The notes under the pieces were generated by a model that was not told the DNA's origin, made no database searches, and saw nothing but the letters and a program-made list of their open reading frames with translations. Source: an uncultured Enterobacterales bacterium (GTDB lineage: Bacteria; Pseudomonadota; Gammaproteobacteria; Enterobacterales; CALYQQ01). Taken from it: a DNA stretch of 64,000 nucleotides. The translations under genes were made by a program, and so were the position numbers. Each line of letters opens with the position of its first letter. Position 1 is the stretch's first letter. Positions 1 to 6,626 of this stretch are shown here, piece by piece. The DNA lies in the NCBI GenBank assembly GCA_945288535.1, contig CALYQQ010000010.1, positions 1 through 64,000 of the forward strand. Direction: 5' to 3'.

Positions 1-486
1 TTCGATGTTGGAGAAAATCAGACCACACCTCGTCTGAGGGTTGTTCGTCGAATACTGACAAATCCAAATCTTTTTTATTTATTTTTTTAATATTACTGAT
101 CTTAGTATTATTAATATTAGTATTATTAATATTAGTATTCTTATATGTCGGATTTATTTCCGAGGGTAGGATTTATTTTCGAATTCCATTGTTTTCCTTT
201 TGTGGTTAATGAAATACAGTCTTTGCCACCATGTTTGCGATAATTAATTAAGCCTTTTTTACTTAAAGCTTTTAATGCACGGTAAAACAGTATCGACTTT
301 GCTATATGCAAGTGGGATTTCATTACAAATCATCTGTTTTGAAGCCCAGTAATACATTTCGCCATCAATAATTATCGGTTTAGTTCATGTGTGAAGCTGA
401 TTAAGCAAATCAAATAATGCACCTTGTTGCATATTTAGATCCCACTCAATGCATTTTGAATTATTAATGAAAGAAGTAATTCGCAT
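1..486 (-). pseudogene. Phage O-like replication protein, decayed and cut by the window edge
   Basis: On the minus strand an ATG at 486 opens a frame starting MRITSFINNSKCIEWDLNMQ, typical of the N-terminal DNA-binding part of lambdoid replication initiators (O family). An in-frame TGA at 385-387 sits where a Trp is expected (LHT-stop-TKPIIIDGEMYYW). An extra T in the run at 284-287 shifts the frame before YRALKALSKKGLINYRKHGG. A further shift near 150 is needed to reach the Asn-rich linker and the segment DLDLSVFDEQPSDEVWSDFL, which continues off the left edge. The start overlaps the stop of the upstream winged-helix gene (TAATG), as in a phage right operon. At least three lesions make it non-functional. 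The family call rests on pattern memory and on its place after cro and cII. Confidence 0.75.
102..139. repeat. 15-bp tandem direct repeat inside the phage replication gene
   Basis: The unit ttagtattattaata is present at 102-116 and 117-131 with a partial third copy at 132-139. On the coding (minus) strand it encodes the repeated N-x-N linker of the O-like protein. Lambdoid phages carry their replication origin as iterons plus AT-rich DNA within the O gene, so this could be the relic origin. It could equally be a simple low-complexity linker. Confidence 0.6.
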
Positions 487-713
487 TAGCCGTTCCTTAA
501 TAAATATTCAGCATATTTTTTGCCACTCTCAGTTTTGATCATGCGGCTTTCAATGTTGTATCCGTTTTGCTTTAAATTATAAATACGCGCTCCTAATCTA
601 AAGCACCCATATTGATTCAATGCTTGCAATGGATTGATTGATTTGCCACTCTGTAAATGCTGCAAAATGAGTAAGCACTGGTTTTTTGTGTTTTCATTAT
701 TTAACGTGCTCAT
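486..713 (-). CDS. Small winged-helix/HTH phage protein
   Basis: This 75-residue protein (MSTLNNENTKNQCLLILQHL...) has the layout of the HTH_39-type winged-helix domain seen in phage early regions: an N-terminal helix, then INPLQALNQYGCFRLGARIYNL as the helix-turn-helix, then a short wing with a basic end (ESRMIKTESGKKYAEYLL). It lies between the decayed cII and the O-like gene, and its stop overlaps the O start by one base, so it belongs to the former right operon. The frame is intact although both neighbours are broken. Its role is unknown; a DNA-binding accessory to phage early expression or replication is likely. Confidence 0.6.
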   Translation of the reverse strand: MSTLNNENTKNQCLLILQHLQSGKSINPLQALNQYGCFRLGARIYNLKQNGYNIESRMIKTESGKKYAEYLLRNG

Positions 714-759
714 ATCTGCCCGCTAGTTATGAGGTTTATATTGTTTCATCAATCTCTAA

Positions 760-1038
760 CTATTTACGAGCTAAGGTTTTTATTGATTTAAGCTCAGCTT
801 GTGAAACTTCTAATGAATCATCAGACACTAATTTCAAATTTAAACAAACTATTAGCCTTGCAATTACAGGCAGATCATCATTTTTTAATCTTAATATCTT
901 TGACTCACTCATTCTCATTTTAAGAGCAATAGTTGTCTGTGTTTTTTCTGCAAAGCGTTACAAGATTATGCTTTCAATCTTTCTCACTCTTTCATCAGCT
1001 ATGTTTGATAATTTTTCTATTGATTTGATCTCCGTCAT
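760..1038 (-). pseudogene. CII-like phage activator, nonsense-mutated
   Basis: On the minus strand the frame from ATG 1038 reads MTEIKSIEKLSNIADERVRK, then IESIIL, then TAA at 958-960, and continues in the same frame as RFAEKTQTTIALKMRMSESK...LPVIARLIVCLNLKLVSDDS to TAG at 760-762. The second part has the TQxxIAxKMxxSESxISRxK pattern of the CII helix-turn-helix, so it is one gene of about 92 codons. The TAA is most simply a CAA (Gln) to TAA change. CII would normally activate cI and int expression during lysogenisation. The start overlaps the 3' end of cro. CII identity is inferred from position and motif. Confidence 0.7.
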
Positions 1039-1214
1039 TGTTTCGATACAAAGAACTATCTACCTTCAATTTGCCTTTAGTAAATTCTTGTAGACGATAT
1101 GCGTTTTACTCAGGGATTATTTCGCCCCATTGAGATACGGCAGCGGGATTAATTATCAACGCATCAGCGACTTTTTTGGGCATTTAAAATAATTAATAAC
1201 CATTTTTTTAGCAT
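995..1214 (-). pseudogene. Cro-like repressor, frameshifted and nonsense-mutated
   Basis: The minus strand starts at ATG 1214 with MLKKMVINYFKCPKK. A frameshift in the A-run near 1170-1177 is needed to reach VADALIINPAAVSQWGEIIP. An in-frame TAA at 1106-1108 then precedes NAYRLQEFTKGKLKVDSSLY, which ends at TGA 995-997. The AVSQWGE...PE-AYRLQ-LT-G signature is diagnostic for Cro of the P22/lambda group. The gene diverges from cI across three operator-like sites, the classical cro/cI switch. With two lesions no functional Cro can be made, so the lytic side of the switch is lost. Confidence 0.85.
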
Positions 1215-1230
1215 AAGTTAAACCCAAAAT

Positions 1231-1244
1231 TTAAGAATTCTAAA
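1231..1244. promoter_or_regulatory. Operator-like site 1 in the cro-cI switch
   Basis: The near-palindrome ttaagaattctaaa has a perfect 8-bp core. It resembles the two sites at 1265 and 1280 in its TTAAG half and lies just upstream of the cro start. Three such sites between divergent cro and cI match the OR1-OR3 plan of lambdoid phages. Confidence 0.5.
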
Positions 1245-1264
1245 ATACTGCATTGTTAAAAATC

Positions 1265-1278
1265 TTAAGTTAACTTGA
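1265..1278. promoter_or_regulatory. Operator-like site 2 in the cro-cI switch
   Basis: The sequence ttaagttaacttga is an imperfect palindrome sharing the TTAAG(T/A)TAACTT pattern with the site 15 bp downstream. It probably binds the adjacent cI-type repressor. Confidence 0.6.
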
Positions 1279-1279
1279 T

Positions 1280-1293
1280 TTAAGATAACTTAA
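1280..1293. promoter_or_regulatory. Operator-like site 3, next to the cI ribosome binding site
   Basis: The sequence ttaagataacttaa is the best palindrome of the three. It ends about 20 bp before the cI start, a position suited to autorepression of cI. An AAGGGG ribosome-binding sequence follows at about 1301-1306. Confidence 0.6.
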
Positions 1294-1312
1294 ATAATGT
1301 AAGGGGTATCAT

Positions 1313-1963
1313 ATGACAACAGAAACAATTGGTCAAAGAATACGTAGGAGAAGAAAAGCATTAAATATTACGCAAAAAGACTTAGCTAAATCTCTACAAG
1401 ACGCTAGCCATGGTTCAATATCTCAATGGGAATCAGATACAACATCACCCAGTGCTAAAAATTTATTTGATTTATCAATAGCACTTGAATGCGATTTTGC
1501 ATGGCTTCTTAATGGTGGAGCAGAAACCAATGTCGTACCCGCATCATTAAAATCTTTTAAAATTCCACTAATAAGTTATGTACAAGCAGGAGTATGGACA
1601 GAGTCTTGTGAATTAAGCGATTCAACCAGATTTGAATATATTATGACATCATTAGAATTATCGGATAAAGCATTTGCGTTACAAATCAAGGGTGGCTCAA
1701 TGGAGCCTGAGTTTAAAGAAGGTGATGTTGTTATTATTGATCCAGCCATTAAGCCTACGCCAGGTGAATTTGTTGTAGCAATTAATGGTAAATCCGAAGC
1801 AACTTTCAAAAAATATAGAGAACTGGGATATGATGAGCATGAAAGAATGCAGTTTGAGCTTATTCCTTTAAATTCAGACTATACAATTATGAGTACATTA
1901 AAACAACAAATTAGAATTATTGGGACAATGGTCGAGCATAGAATATTTAGAAGAAAAAGATAG
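1313..1963 (+). CDS. cI-type phage repressor (HTH plus S24 self-cleaving domain)
   Basis: This 216-residue protein has an N-terminal XRE-type helix-turn-helix (residues about 5-65: GQRIRRRRKALNITQKDLAK...GSISQWESD) and a C-terminal LexA/CI peptidase domain. The self-cleavage site is probably Ala92-Gly93 (in SYVQAGVW), the nucleophile Ser129 (in KGGSMEPEFKEGD), and the general-base Lys166 (in EATFKKY). Families of this type hold the prophage silent and cleave themselves when RecA is activated by DNA damage. It is divergent from the broken cro with operator-like palindromes between. All catalytic elements are visible, so it is probably functional although its lytic targets are dead. AAGGGG at about 1301-1306 supports the ATG start. 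Confidence 0.9.
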   Translation: MTTETIGQRIRRRRKALNITQKDLAKSLQDASHGSISQWESDTTSPSAKNLFDLSIALECDFAWLLNGGAETNVVPASLKSFKIPLISYVQAGVWTESCELSDSTRFEYIMTSLELSDKAFALQIKGGSMEPEFKEGDVVIIDPAIKPTPGEFVVAINGKSEATFKKYRELGYDEHERMQFELIPLNSDYTIMSTLKQQIRIIGTMVEHRIFRRKR

Positions 1964-2044
1964 TAGCTTTGATGGGAATTCGAAAGCTATTTAATAATTT
2001 TGTTATAACAAAACAAATAATCTGAATGATATAAGGAAATAAAT

Positions 2045-3190
2045 ATGAATAATTTCAAAGATAAATTAAATAATCACTCTGAACACGTGAAAAAAGTTGG
2101 CAATCATTGCACAACAGAAGAAACCACAAAACAAGCTTTAATATTACCTTTACTTGATATTTTAGGTTTTACCCCATATAACCCAACTAAGGTAAAAGCA
2201 GAGTTTAAAGCTGACTTTCCAGGAGAAAAAGCTAATGAGCGAGTTGATTATGTCCTTTTTTGTCAAGATTTACCTGTAATGTTTATTGAAGCAAAATCAT
2301 GGAGTGAAGATTTAACAAATCACTGTCCTCAACTTTCTAGATATTTTAATGCAACTCCAGAAGTTGCTGTTGCAGCTATAACAAATGGTAGAGAGTGGAG
2401 ATTTTTCACCGATTTAGAACAGAAAAATATCATGGATGCCAACCCTTTTTTAAAAATTAATATTGAAGAATTGCAAGATAATGATTATGAACAACTATAC
2501 CAATTCAGATATGATCAATTTAAGCCTGAAACACTTAGGAATTTAGCAGAAGAAAGCATTTATTTCTCATTATTTACAAAAACAATAGCATCAACATTAA
2601 GAGATGCCCCCCTTGATTTTGTCAAATATGTTGCCAATAAATCAAATATTTCTAGACAATTAAATCAAAAGTTTTTAGACAGTATTACTCCTATTGTAAA
2701 AAAAGCAATTGAAAAAGCTGTAAGTAATATGGTTGTTGTAGGGTTAACTGGCAAAAAAGAACCGCTAGATGATTTAATCAGTGATATTGAAGAAAATAAA
2801 GCAATTGATGAAAAATCAGATATTATTGATCCTGATAATAAAAAAATTATTACTACTTATTCCGAAAGAGTTCTATTTAAATATATCAGTTCAATTATAC
2901 ATGATAATGAAGTGACATATAAAGATACTGAGTCATATTTTGGTATACTCTACCAGAACAAATCTAATAGATGGATTGTTCGTTACAATGACAATAAACA
3001 ACGCCCTTCTATTCAATTACCAATAGAATTAACCGAAAAAATAAAAAGTGAGATAAAAAGAGCTGGATTGGAAATAGGTGCAGGTGATCAAATTATTATT
3101 GATAAACCCGAGAATGTATTAAGAATAGCTGGAGTAATTATTGATGCATACGAATATACAAAGAATGATGAAAACTTCAAAAGAAAGTAA
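2045..3190 (+). CDS. Stand-alone HsdR-N-like nuclease, prophage cargo gene
   Basis: This 381-residue protein resembles the N-terminal domain of type I restriction R subunits (HSDR_N group). A helical start (TEETTKQALILPLLDILGF) is followed by a PD-(D/E)XK core with Asp68 (ERVDYVLF), Glu82 and Lys84 (VMFIEAKSW), then ITNGREWRFFTD. It has no helicase part. A separate C-terminal domain (about 265-381) contains ITTYSERVLFKYI and TYKDTESYFGILYQNKSNRW, a pattern I associate with conserved stand-alone proteins of this group. It lies just downstream of cI in the same direction, the position of rexAB in lambda, where genes expressed in the lysogen often exclude other phages. A ribosome-binding AAGGAA precedes the ATG. 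A defence role is inferred. Confidence 0.75.
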   Translation: MNNFKDKLNNHSEHVKKVGNHCTTEETTKQALILPLLDILGFTPYNPTKVKAEFKADFPGEKANERVDYVLFCQDLPVMFIEAKSWSEDLTNHCPQLSRYFNATPEVAVAAITNGREWRFFTDLEQKNIMDANPFLKINIEELQDNDYEQLYQFRYDQFKPETLRNLAEESIYFSLFTKTIASTLRDAPLDFVKYVANKSNISRQLNQKFLDSITPIVKKAIEKAVSNMVVVGLTGKKEPLDDLISDIEENKAIDEKSDIIDPDNKKIITTYSERVLFKYISSIIHDNEVTYKDTESYFGILYQNKSNRWIVRYNDNKQRPSIQLPIELTEKIKSEIKRAGLEIGAGDQIIIDKPENVLRIAGVIIDAYEYTKNDENFKRK

Positions 3191-3215
3191 ATTATTTGTC
3201 AATCACCCTCTTATT

Positions 3216-3238
3216 TAAACCGCCTAATGCGGTTTTTT
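3216..3238 (+). terminator. Rho-independent terminator after the HsdR-like gene
   Basis: The stem AACCGC/GCGGTT (3218-3223 and 3229-3234) has a 5-nt loop and is followed by Ts to 3238, 28 bp after the stop. It would end the cI-nuclease transcript. Confidence 0.85.
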
Positions 3239-3618
3239 CATGCATAAAATCTGTATAAACATATCTAAATATCCAATCCTTTCACGAATTAGATTTCCTA
3301 AATTCCCATATAGTTAATTTAAAATTTCTAAAATTTATTTTAGATGTTTTAAATTAATAATCACTACGGTGATCACTCTTTAACAACTAGGCACTCTTTA
3401 AATAGGGTACATAATCAAAGCCATTCGTTGAATGGCTTTGATTATGAGTTAATCCGTAAAATCTCGTCGTTTAGGGTGTGGATAATGTCTTTAGATGACC
3501 TATAAAAGATCTATCTTTAAATACCAGCGTAAGTAAGAGTTGCTGGTGATAGTAATATTATACAGCTTTTATCTAGATAGAGATTATCGCCAATCCAACC
3601 CTAAAGAGAAGTTTGAAG
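3239..3618. other. Non-coding gap with a perfect 16-bp inverted repeat
   Basis: About 380 bp lie between the nuclease terminator and the convergent PIN gene, with no credible frame. The gap holds the direct repeat cactctttaa (two copies, near 3375 and 3392) and a perfect inverted repeat at 3411-3426 and 3430-3445 with a 3-nt loop. A smaller palindrome (AAAGAT-CT-ATCTTT) lies at 3505-3518. The large hairpin has no T-run, so it is not a standard terminator. Confidence 0.6.
3411..3445. repeat. Perfect 16-bp inverted repeat, 3-nt loop
   Basis: The left arm ataatcaaagccattc and its exact complement at 3430-3445 flank gtt. There is no U-tract on either strand. It could be a bidirectional transcription barrier, a recombination site or a processed hairpin RNA between the nuclease gene and the PIN module. 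Confidence 0.8.
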
Positions 3619-4170
3619 TTAATGCCTTATATCAGCGTCCATGAAAACATCATCTGGTATATTAAATTGTTCAGGAATAGGCTCTATATCAGCGAAAGAT
3701 TTTACCGAAAGGTTTAATTCTTTGCATTTATCGTATATACCTTTATCATGTGTCCACACTTCATCTGCGTTTGTAGCTTTAGCAATTGCTATAATTTGTC
3801 GATCAAATTTGATCTTATTTGCAGTGCAAGACTCTTTTGACATCTGTCTTAACTCTTTTAGAGTTGGCAATAAAGCACATTCCATTGCTGAAATTTCTTC
3901 GAATGGGCTAATTTCAAAGCACTTCATACTATTAATTAGATTAACATGTTGGAAATGCATTTCTCTTTCAATTCCAAGTAAATATTCTGCAAGTACTGGT
4001 GTTGGAATTAAAATCACCCCTTTATTAAGCTCAATTAGATCAATTAATGCTTTGGAACGTAAGTCGACATTGCTAATAATTTGTCCGTTAGCAGGATTAG
4101 TGAATTGATGATTGGGCTTCAATCCTGTAATCATCGGGACTAATACATTTGTATCAATGATAATTTTCAA
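3619..4170 (-). CDS. PIN-domain ribonuclease-like protein
   Basis: This 183-residue protein begins MKIIIDTNVLVPMI, the PIN-domain signature. Acidic residues that could form the metal site are Asp6, Glu62 (in VLAEYLLG), Asp123 (in FDRQIIAIAKA) and Asp142 (in VWTHDKGIY). PIN proteins are Mg-dependent RNases, often VapC-type toxins. Its ATG overlaps the stop of the 236-residue partner by 4 bp (ATGA), so the two are translationally coupled. This is longer than ordinary VapC (about 130-140), with an extra segment around residues 20-50. The pair is transcribed against the surrounding prophage genes. It may be a toxin-antitoxin or phage-defence module; no target can be named. Confidence 0.8.
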   Translation of the reverse strand: MKIIIDTNVLVPMITGLKPNHQFTNPANGQIISNVDLRSKALIDLIELNKGVILIPTPVLAEYLLGIEREMHFQHVNLINSMKCFEISPFEEISAMECALLPTLKELRQMSKESCTANKIKFDRQIIAIAKATNADEVWTHDKGIYDKCKELNLSVKSFADIEPIPEQFNIPDDVFMDADIRH

Positions 4171-4877
4171 TTGATACTCCTTAATTTTTCTAGGACTTCA
4201 TAGGCATCGTCTATCTCATCCCAATTATTACCAGCATCTTTTGAGATTTTTTGTAAAGCCTGACCAAGATTTATATCTTGCAACTCAATGAAGTCTTCAA
4301 TTGTTAGTTTTTTAAGCTTCCAGATACCATCTTTTTTTATCCATTCGCTATTTCCCGTCACGCGAATATATTTAAATAGATAGTGACTCAATTTAACAGC
4401 AAGATTTGAGGTAGCCTCACAATTCAAAGTTTCTTTATTAGCCCCTTCCAGTTTTACTGGAATTATTTCATCTTTACCACCAATTTTATATAGCCGTCCC
4501 TGAACGCTGGATCTCTTGCGAATTGTTATAATCTCTGAGGTTAACTCAGGTCTAATTGTCCCAATAACAATTCCTTCACTACTTATTATTTCTGCTATTG
4601 TTCGATCTGTAGTGATTAATTTGACTAATTTTTGATGTAATGGACTATTATTAGATATTTGCTCTTTGGTTCTTTTGATGACGTCATAATGAACCGAACT
4701 GTTACTTGTATATGAATTTAATAACGTGCTACCTTCTTCAATAGATTCAAAATGAACGTTTTCTACATAACCATAAAGTCCAGATAAAACGGAAAGATAC
4801 TCTACCAATCGCGCCATTGGAAGCTGATTAGGTGTTATATCATGTAGTTTTAAGGTAAGCCTATTATTCTTACTCAT
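4167..4877 (-). CDS. Partner protein of the PIN gene, unknown function
   Basis: This 236-residue protein opens with LTLKLHDITPNQLPMARLVE, then YLSVLSGLYG and VHFESIEEGSTLL, a beta-alpha-beta start I vaguely associate with uncharacterised proteins of mobile elements. There is no signal peptide, membrane segment or catalytic motif that I recognise. The C-terminus is helical and acidic (DAGNNWDEIDDAYEVLEKLR). It precedes the PIN gene and overlaps it by 4 bp, the usual place of an antitoxin. At 26 kDa it is large for one, and it lacks an evident DNA-binding fold. It could be an antitoxin, a sensor or an RNA-binding partner. Confidence 0.7.
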   Translation of the reverse strand: MSKNNRLTLKLHDITPNQLPMARLVEYLSVLSGLYGYVENVHFESIEEGSTLLNSYTSNSSVHYDVIKRTKEQISNNSPLHQKLVKLITTDRTIAEIISSEGIVIGTIRPELTSEIITIRKRSSVQGRLYKIGGKDEIIPVKLEGANKETLNCEATSNLAVKLSHYLFKYIRVTGNSEWIKKDGIWKLKKLTIEDFIELQDINLGQALQKISKDAGNNWDEIDDAYEVLEKLRSIN

Positions 4878-5406
4878 TTGTTCACTTCAATCTGAAATAA
4901 CTAAATATATACAATACAATTTGCAATATTAACTAAAATTATGCAAGTTTTTAATTTGAGCACCTTAGGGTTAGTTTAGAGTGTTTCTATATTTGACAAT
5001 CCCCAGCCTTTAAGGGCGAGATTTTACAGATGAACTGATAAAACAATGACGCATGATCATGGCTTGATTATATAATTCTTTCTTTTAAATCATATTGATA
5101 ATATGATAATAAGCTCTATCACAATCAATATGATTTGATGCTAATATGTCTAGTAACAATTCTCACAACCTATAATAGCAAGGAAGTAATAATTTTTCCT
5201 TGCCATCCAAATTCATAAAATTACCTGTAGTGGGCTTTGGGGTGCGATGTTGGGTAACTCCTTTCAAATGCAACTACCTGTTAATTAGCTATAACCATTT
5301 TGAAATCTAAAAACACACATTTCTATTCATTCATTTCGGAAAAATCAAAACATATCAATATCCATTTGCGAGCAACTTTGTTTATGACAAGTCTGGAGGC
5401 AATCAC
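4878..5406. other. Non-coding region upstream of the candidate N gene
   Basis: About 530 bp without a credible frame. It should contain the promoter for the divergent PIN module and the left early promoter with nut-like sites ahead of the N-like gene. I could not find copies of the cI operator motif here with confidence. A hairpin with 8-bp arms (GCAAGGAA/TTCCTTGC) lies at 5178-5203. Confidence 0.5.
5178..5203. repeat. 8-bp stem hairpin upstream of the N-like gene
   Basis: GCAAGGAA (5178-5185) and TTCCTTGC (5196-5203) flank a 10-nt T-rich loop. It may be a structured leader element or a remnant terminator. No long T-run follows. Confidence 0.5.
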
Positions 5407-5670
5407 ATGACTATTGTTTACACAATAAAAAGTAATCACCAAGGTCAAGGTAACTATAGGCTTAGGAAGCAGAAGAAAAAACAACAAAAATTACAGGAAA
5501 AATATAAAGAATTTTGCCTATCACGGAAGAGAAAAGAGCTCTTATTAGGCACAAGCAGCAATGTGATCAAAGCGGTAACCATGCCAACGGTAAAAAGTGC
5601 AAAACCAACATCATCAAGTTGCTACCTACCTAATGTCAACCTATTTGCCGTTACTCAAAGGAAGCAGTAA
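5407..5670 (+). CDS. Candidate N-type phage antitermination protein
   Basis: This 87-residue, very basic protein starts MTIVYTIKSNHQGQGNYRLR and has a long Lys/Arg/Gln helix (about 18-45) and a tail SCYLPNVNLFAVTQRKQ. As I recall, P22 N (gp24) begins with a similar MTVITYGKS-like segment, has an arginine-rich RNA-binding helix and ends with an LPxVxLYA...RK motif; the match to that plan is suggestive. The position also fits, since lambdoid N lies beyond cI and its cargo and reads in the same direction. TGGAGG 8 bp before the ATG is a strong ribosome binding site. N proteins bind boxB RNA and let RNA polymerase read through terminators. No boxB was identified. Confidence 0.5.
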   Translation: MTIVYTIKSNHQGQGNYRLRKQKKKQQKLQEKYKEFCLSRKRKELLLGTSSNVIKAVTMPTVKSAKPTSSSCYLPNVNLFAVTQRKQ

Positions 5671-5815
5671 AAACATTACCGCAAGGTGCGCAATAATGAA
5701 AATTATCAAAATCGGCAATATTCTCAATTGCACATTTCATAAAATCACTAGGAATTTTCCAAACACTGTCGATGGTTGGCACTGCGTTATTATCTGGGTT
5801 GAGGAAATGATCTAT
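5651..5815 (-). pseudogene. Remnant of a small cysteine-containing phage protein
   Basis: The minus-strand frame reads IDHFLNPDNNAVPTIDSVWK, then IPSDFMKCAIENIADFDNFH, then YCAPCGNVFTASFE and a stop. The composition and the CAPCG motif look like real protein, but the frame begins at an ATA and lacks ATG, and it runs antisense to the 3' end of the N-like gene. It is probably a small gene that has lost its start. The family is unknown. Confidence 0.35.
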
Positions 5816-5952
5816 TTACAAAATATCTCTAATAAATGATGGGCTTGATATTCAAATCACCAATCACACAGGCTCATATAGCCGTTAAATTAAATATCCA
5901 CACTTTACTATTAAAACAATAGTGCAGATAGAACTACAACAGGAGGTGCAAT

Positions 5953-6189
5953 TTGTTGGTATTAAGCAGAAACAAGGATCAATCAATATTAATCGGGGAG
6001 AATATCATTGTTAAAATACTAGAATTTCATGGTGGACAGATAAAAATAGGAATTACCGCCCCGTTAAATTTAATCATTTTGTGGGATGAATTAAAACGAA
6101 AGGTCAAAAGAACCGCAAATTTAAATAACCCGTTAACCTCAAAATCCGCCCTAAATGACGGAAATATGTCAACTATGGAAAAATTATGA
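5953..6189 (+). CDS. Phage-borne CsrA/RsmA-family RNA-binding regulator
   Basis: The 78-residue protein begins MLVLSRNKDQSILIGENIIV, then KILEFHGGQIKIGITAP and a short helix, the CsrA fold: an LxLxR first strand, GxxI, the GxxIxIGIxAP core, then a helix. The usual RxEI stretch after the AP turn is altered (LNLIILWDELKRKV). CsrA dimers bind GGA motifs in mRNA leaders and control translation. The start is TTG at 5953, with AGGAGG at 5941-5946. The C-terminal 20 residues exceed the typical 61-residue host protein. It overlaps the next gene by 4 bp (ATGA). This copy lies within the prophage, so it is a paralogue of the host gene and could act on host or phage mRNAs. Confidence 0.8.
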   Translation: MLVLSRNKDQSILIGENIIVKILEFHGGQIKIGITAPLNLIILWDELKRKVKRTANLNNPLTSKSALNDGNMSTMEKL

Positions 6190-6626
6190 GTTTTTTCGAT
6201 CATCTAGAAGAATACAATATTAAATATTCAAAATGCGGTGAGGAAGTCACTATCCATGAAAGTTTGTTTTTGAGTTATACCAGCATAACCCAATTACCTG
6301 ATAACTTGTCTGTGGGTAGAGATTTGGATTTGAGTGATATCAGCATAACCCAATTACCTGATAATTTGTCTGTAGGTAACATCTTGTCTTTAAATGCAAA
6401 AGTCATCTCAAATATAGCCTACCGAGAAAATTGCGGGAAATATAACCGTACCATATTTGCCGCATATGTTAACGGAGAAATACAAATCGCAGCAGATTGC
6501 TTTTTAGGAAATATCAAAAAGTTTGAATCAGCAGTAGATAAAAAATACTCAGATACTGATGCTGAGAAATACAAACAGACAGTCCGAGAGTGTATCAAAG
6601 AACTGGAAGAGATGAAAAGCCACTAA
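6186..6626 (+). CDS. Short leucine-rich-repeat-like prophage protein
   Basis: This 146-residue protein has two near-identical repeats around ITQLPDNLSVG (about residues 34-76) that resemble the strand-turn units of bacterial LPxxLxxLxxL leucine-rich repeats. A distinct C-terminal domain follows (KYNRTIFAAYVNGEIQIAAD...GNIKKFESAVDKKYSDTDAE). Both features occur together in uncharacterised prophage proteins, usually with more repeats, so this copy seems to have a contracted array. It is translationally coupled to the csrA-like gene (ATGA at 6186). There is no signal peptide. It may be an accessory (moron) gene with a role in host interaction; the function is unknown. Confidence 0.6.
   Translation: MSFFDHLEEYNIKYSKCGEEVTIHESLFLSYTSITQLPDNLSVGRDLDLSDISITQLPDNLSVGNILSLNAKVISNIAYRENCGKYNRTIFAAYVNGEIQIAADCFLGNIKKFESAVDKKYSDTDAEKYKQTVRECIKELEEMKSH

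Noticed and set aside
686-1093. Long plus-strand frame of 135 codons
   Set aside because: It runs antisense to the cII and cro remnants, whose protein similarity is clear; the plus-strand product looks like no known protein.
5685-5712. A sequence starting ggtgcgca that resembles the XerC half of a dif site
   Set aside because: The XerD half and spacer do not match well, and the same bases are explained as part of a protein-like frame (CAPCG motif) on the minus strand.
5597-5839. 80-codon plus-strand frame after the N-like gene
   Set aside because: It overlaps the N-like gene in another frame, and the minus strand of the same DNA gives more protein-like sequence.
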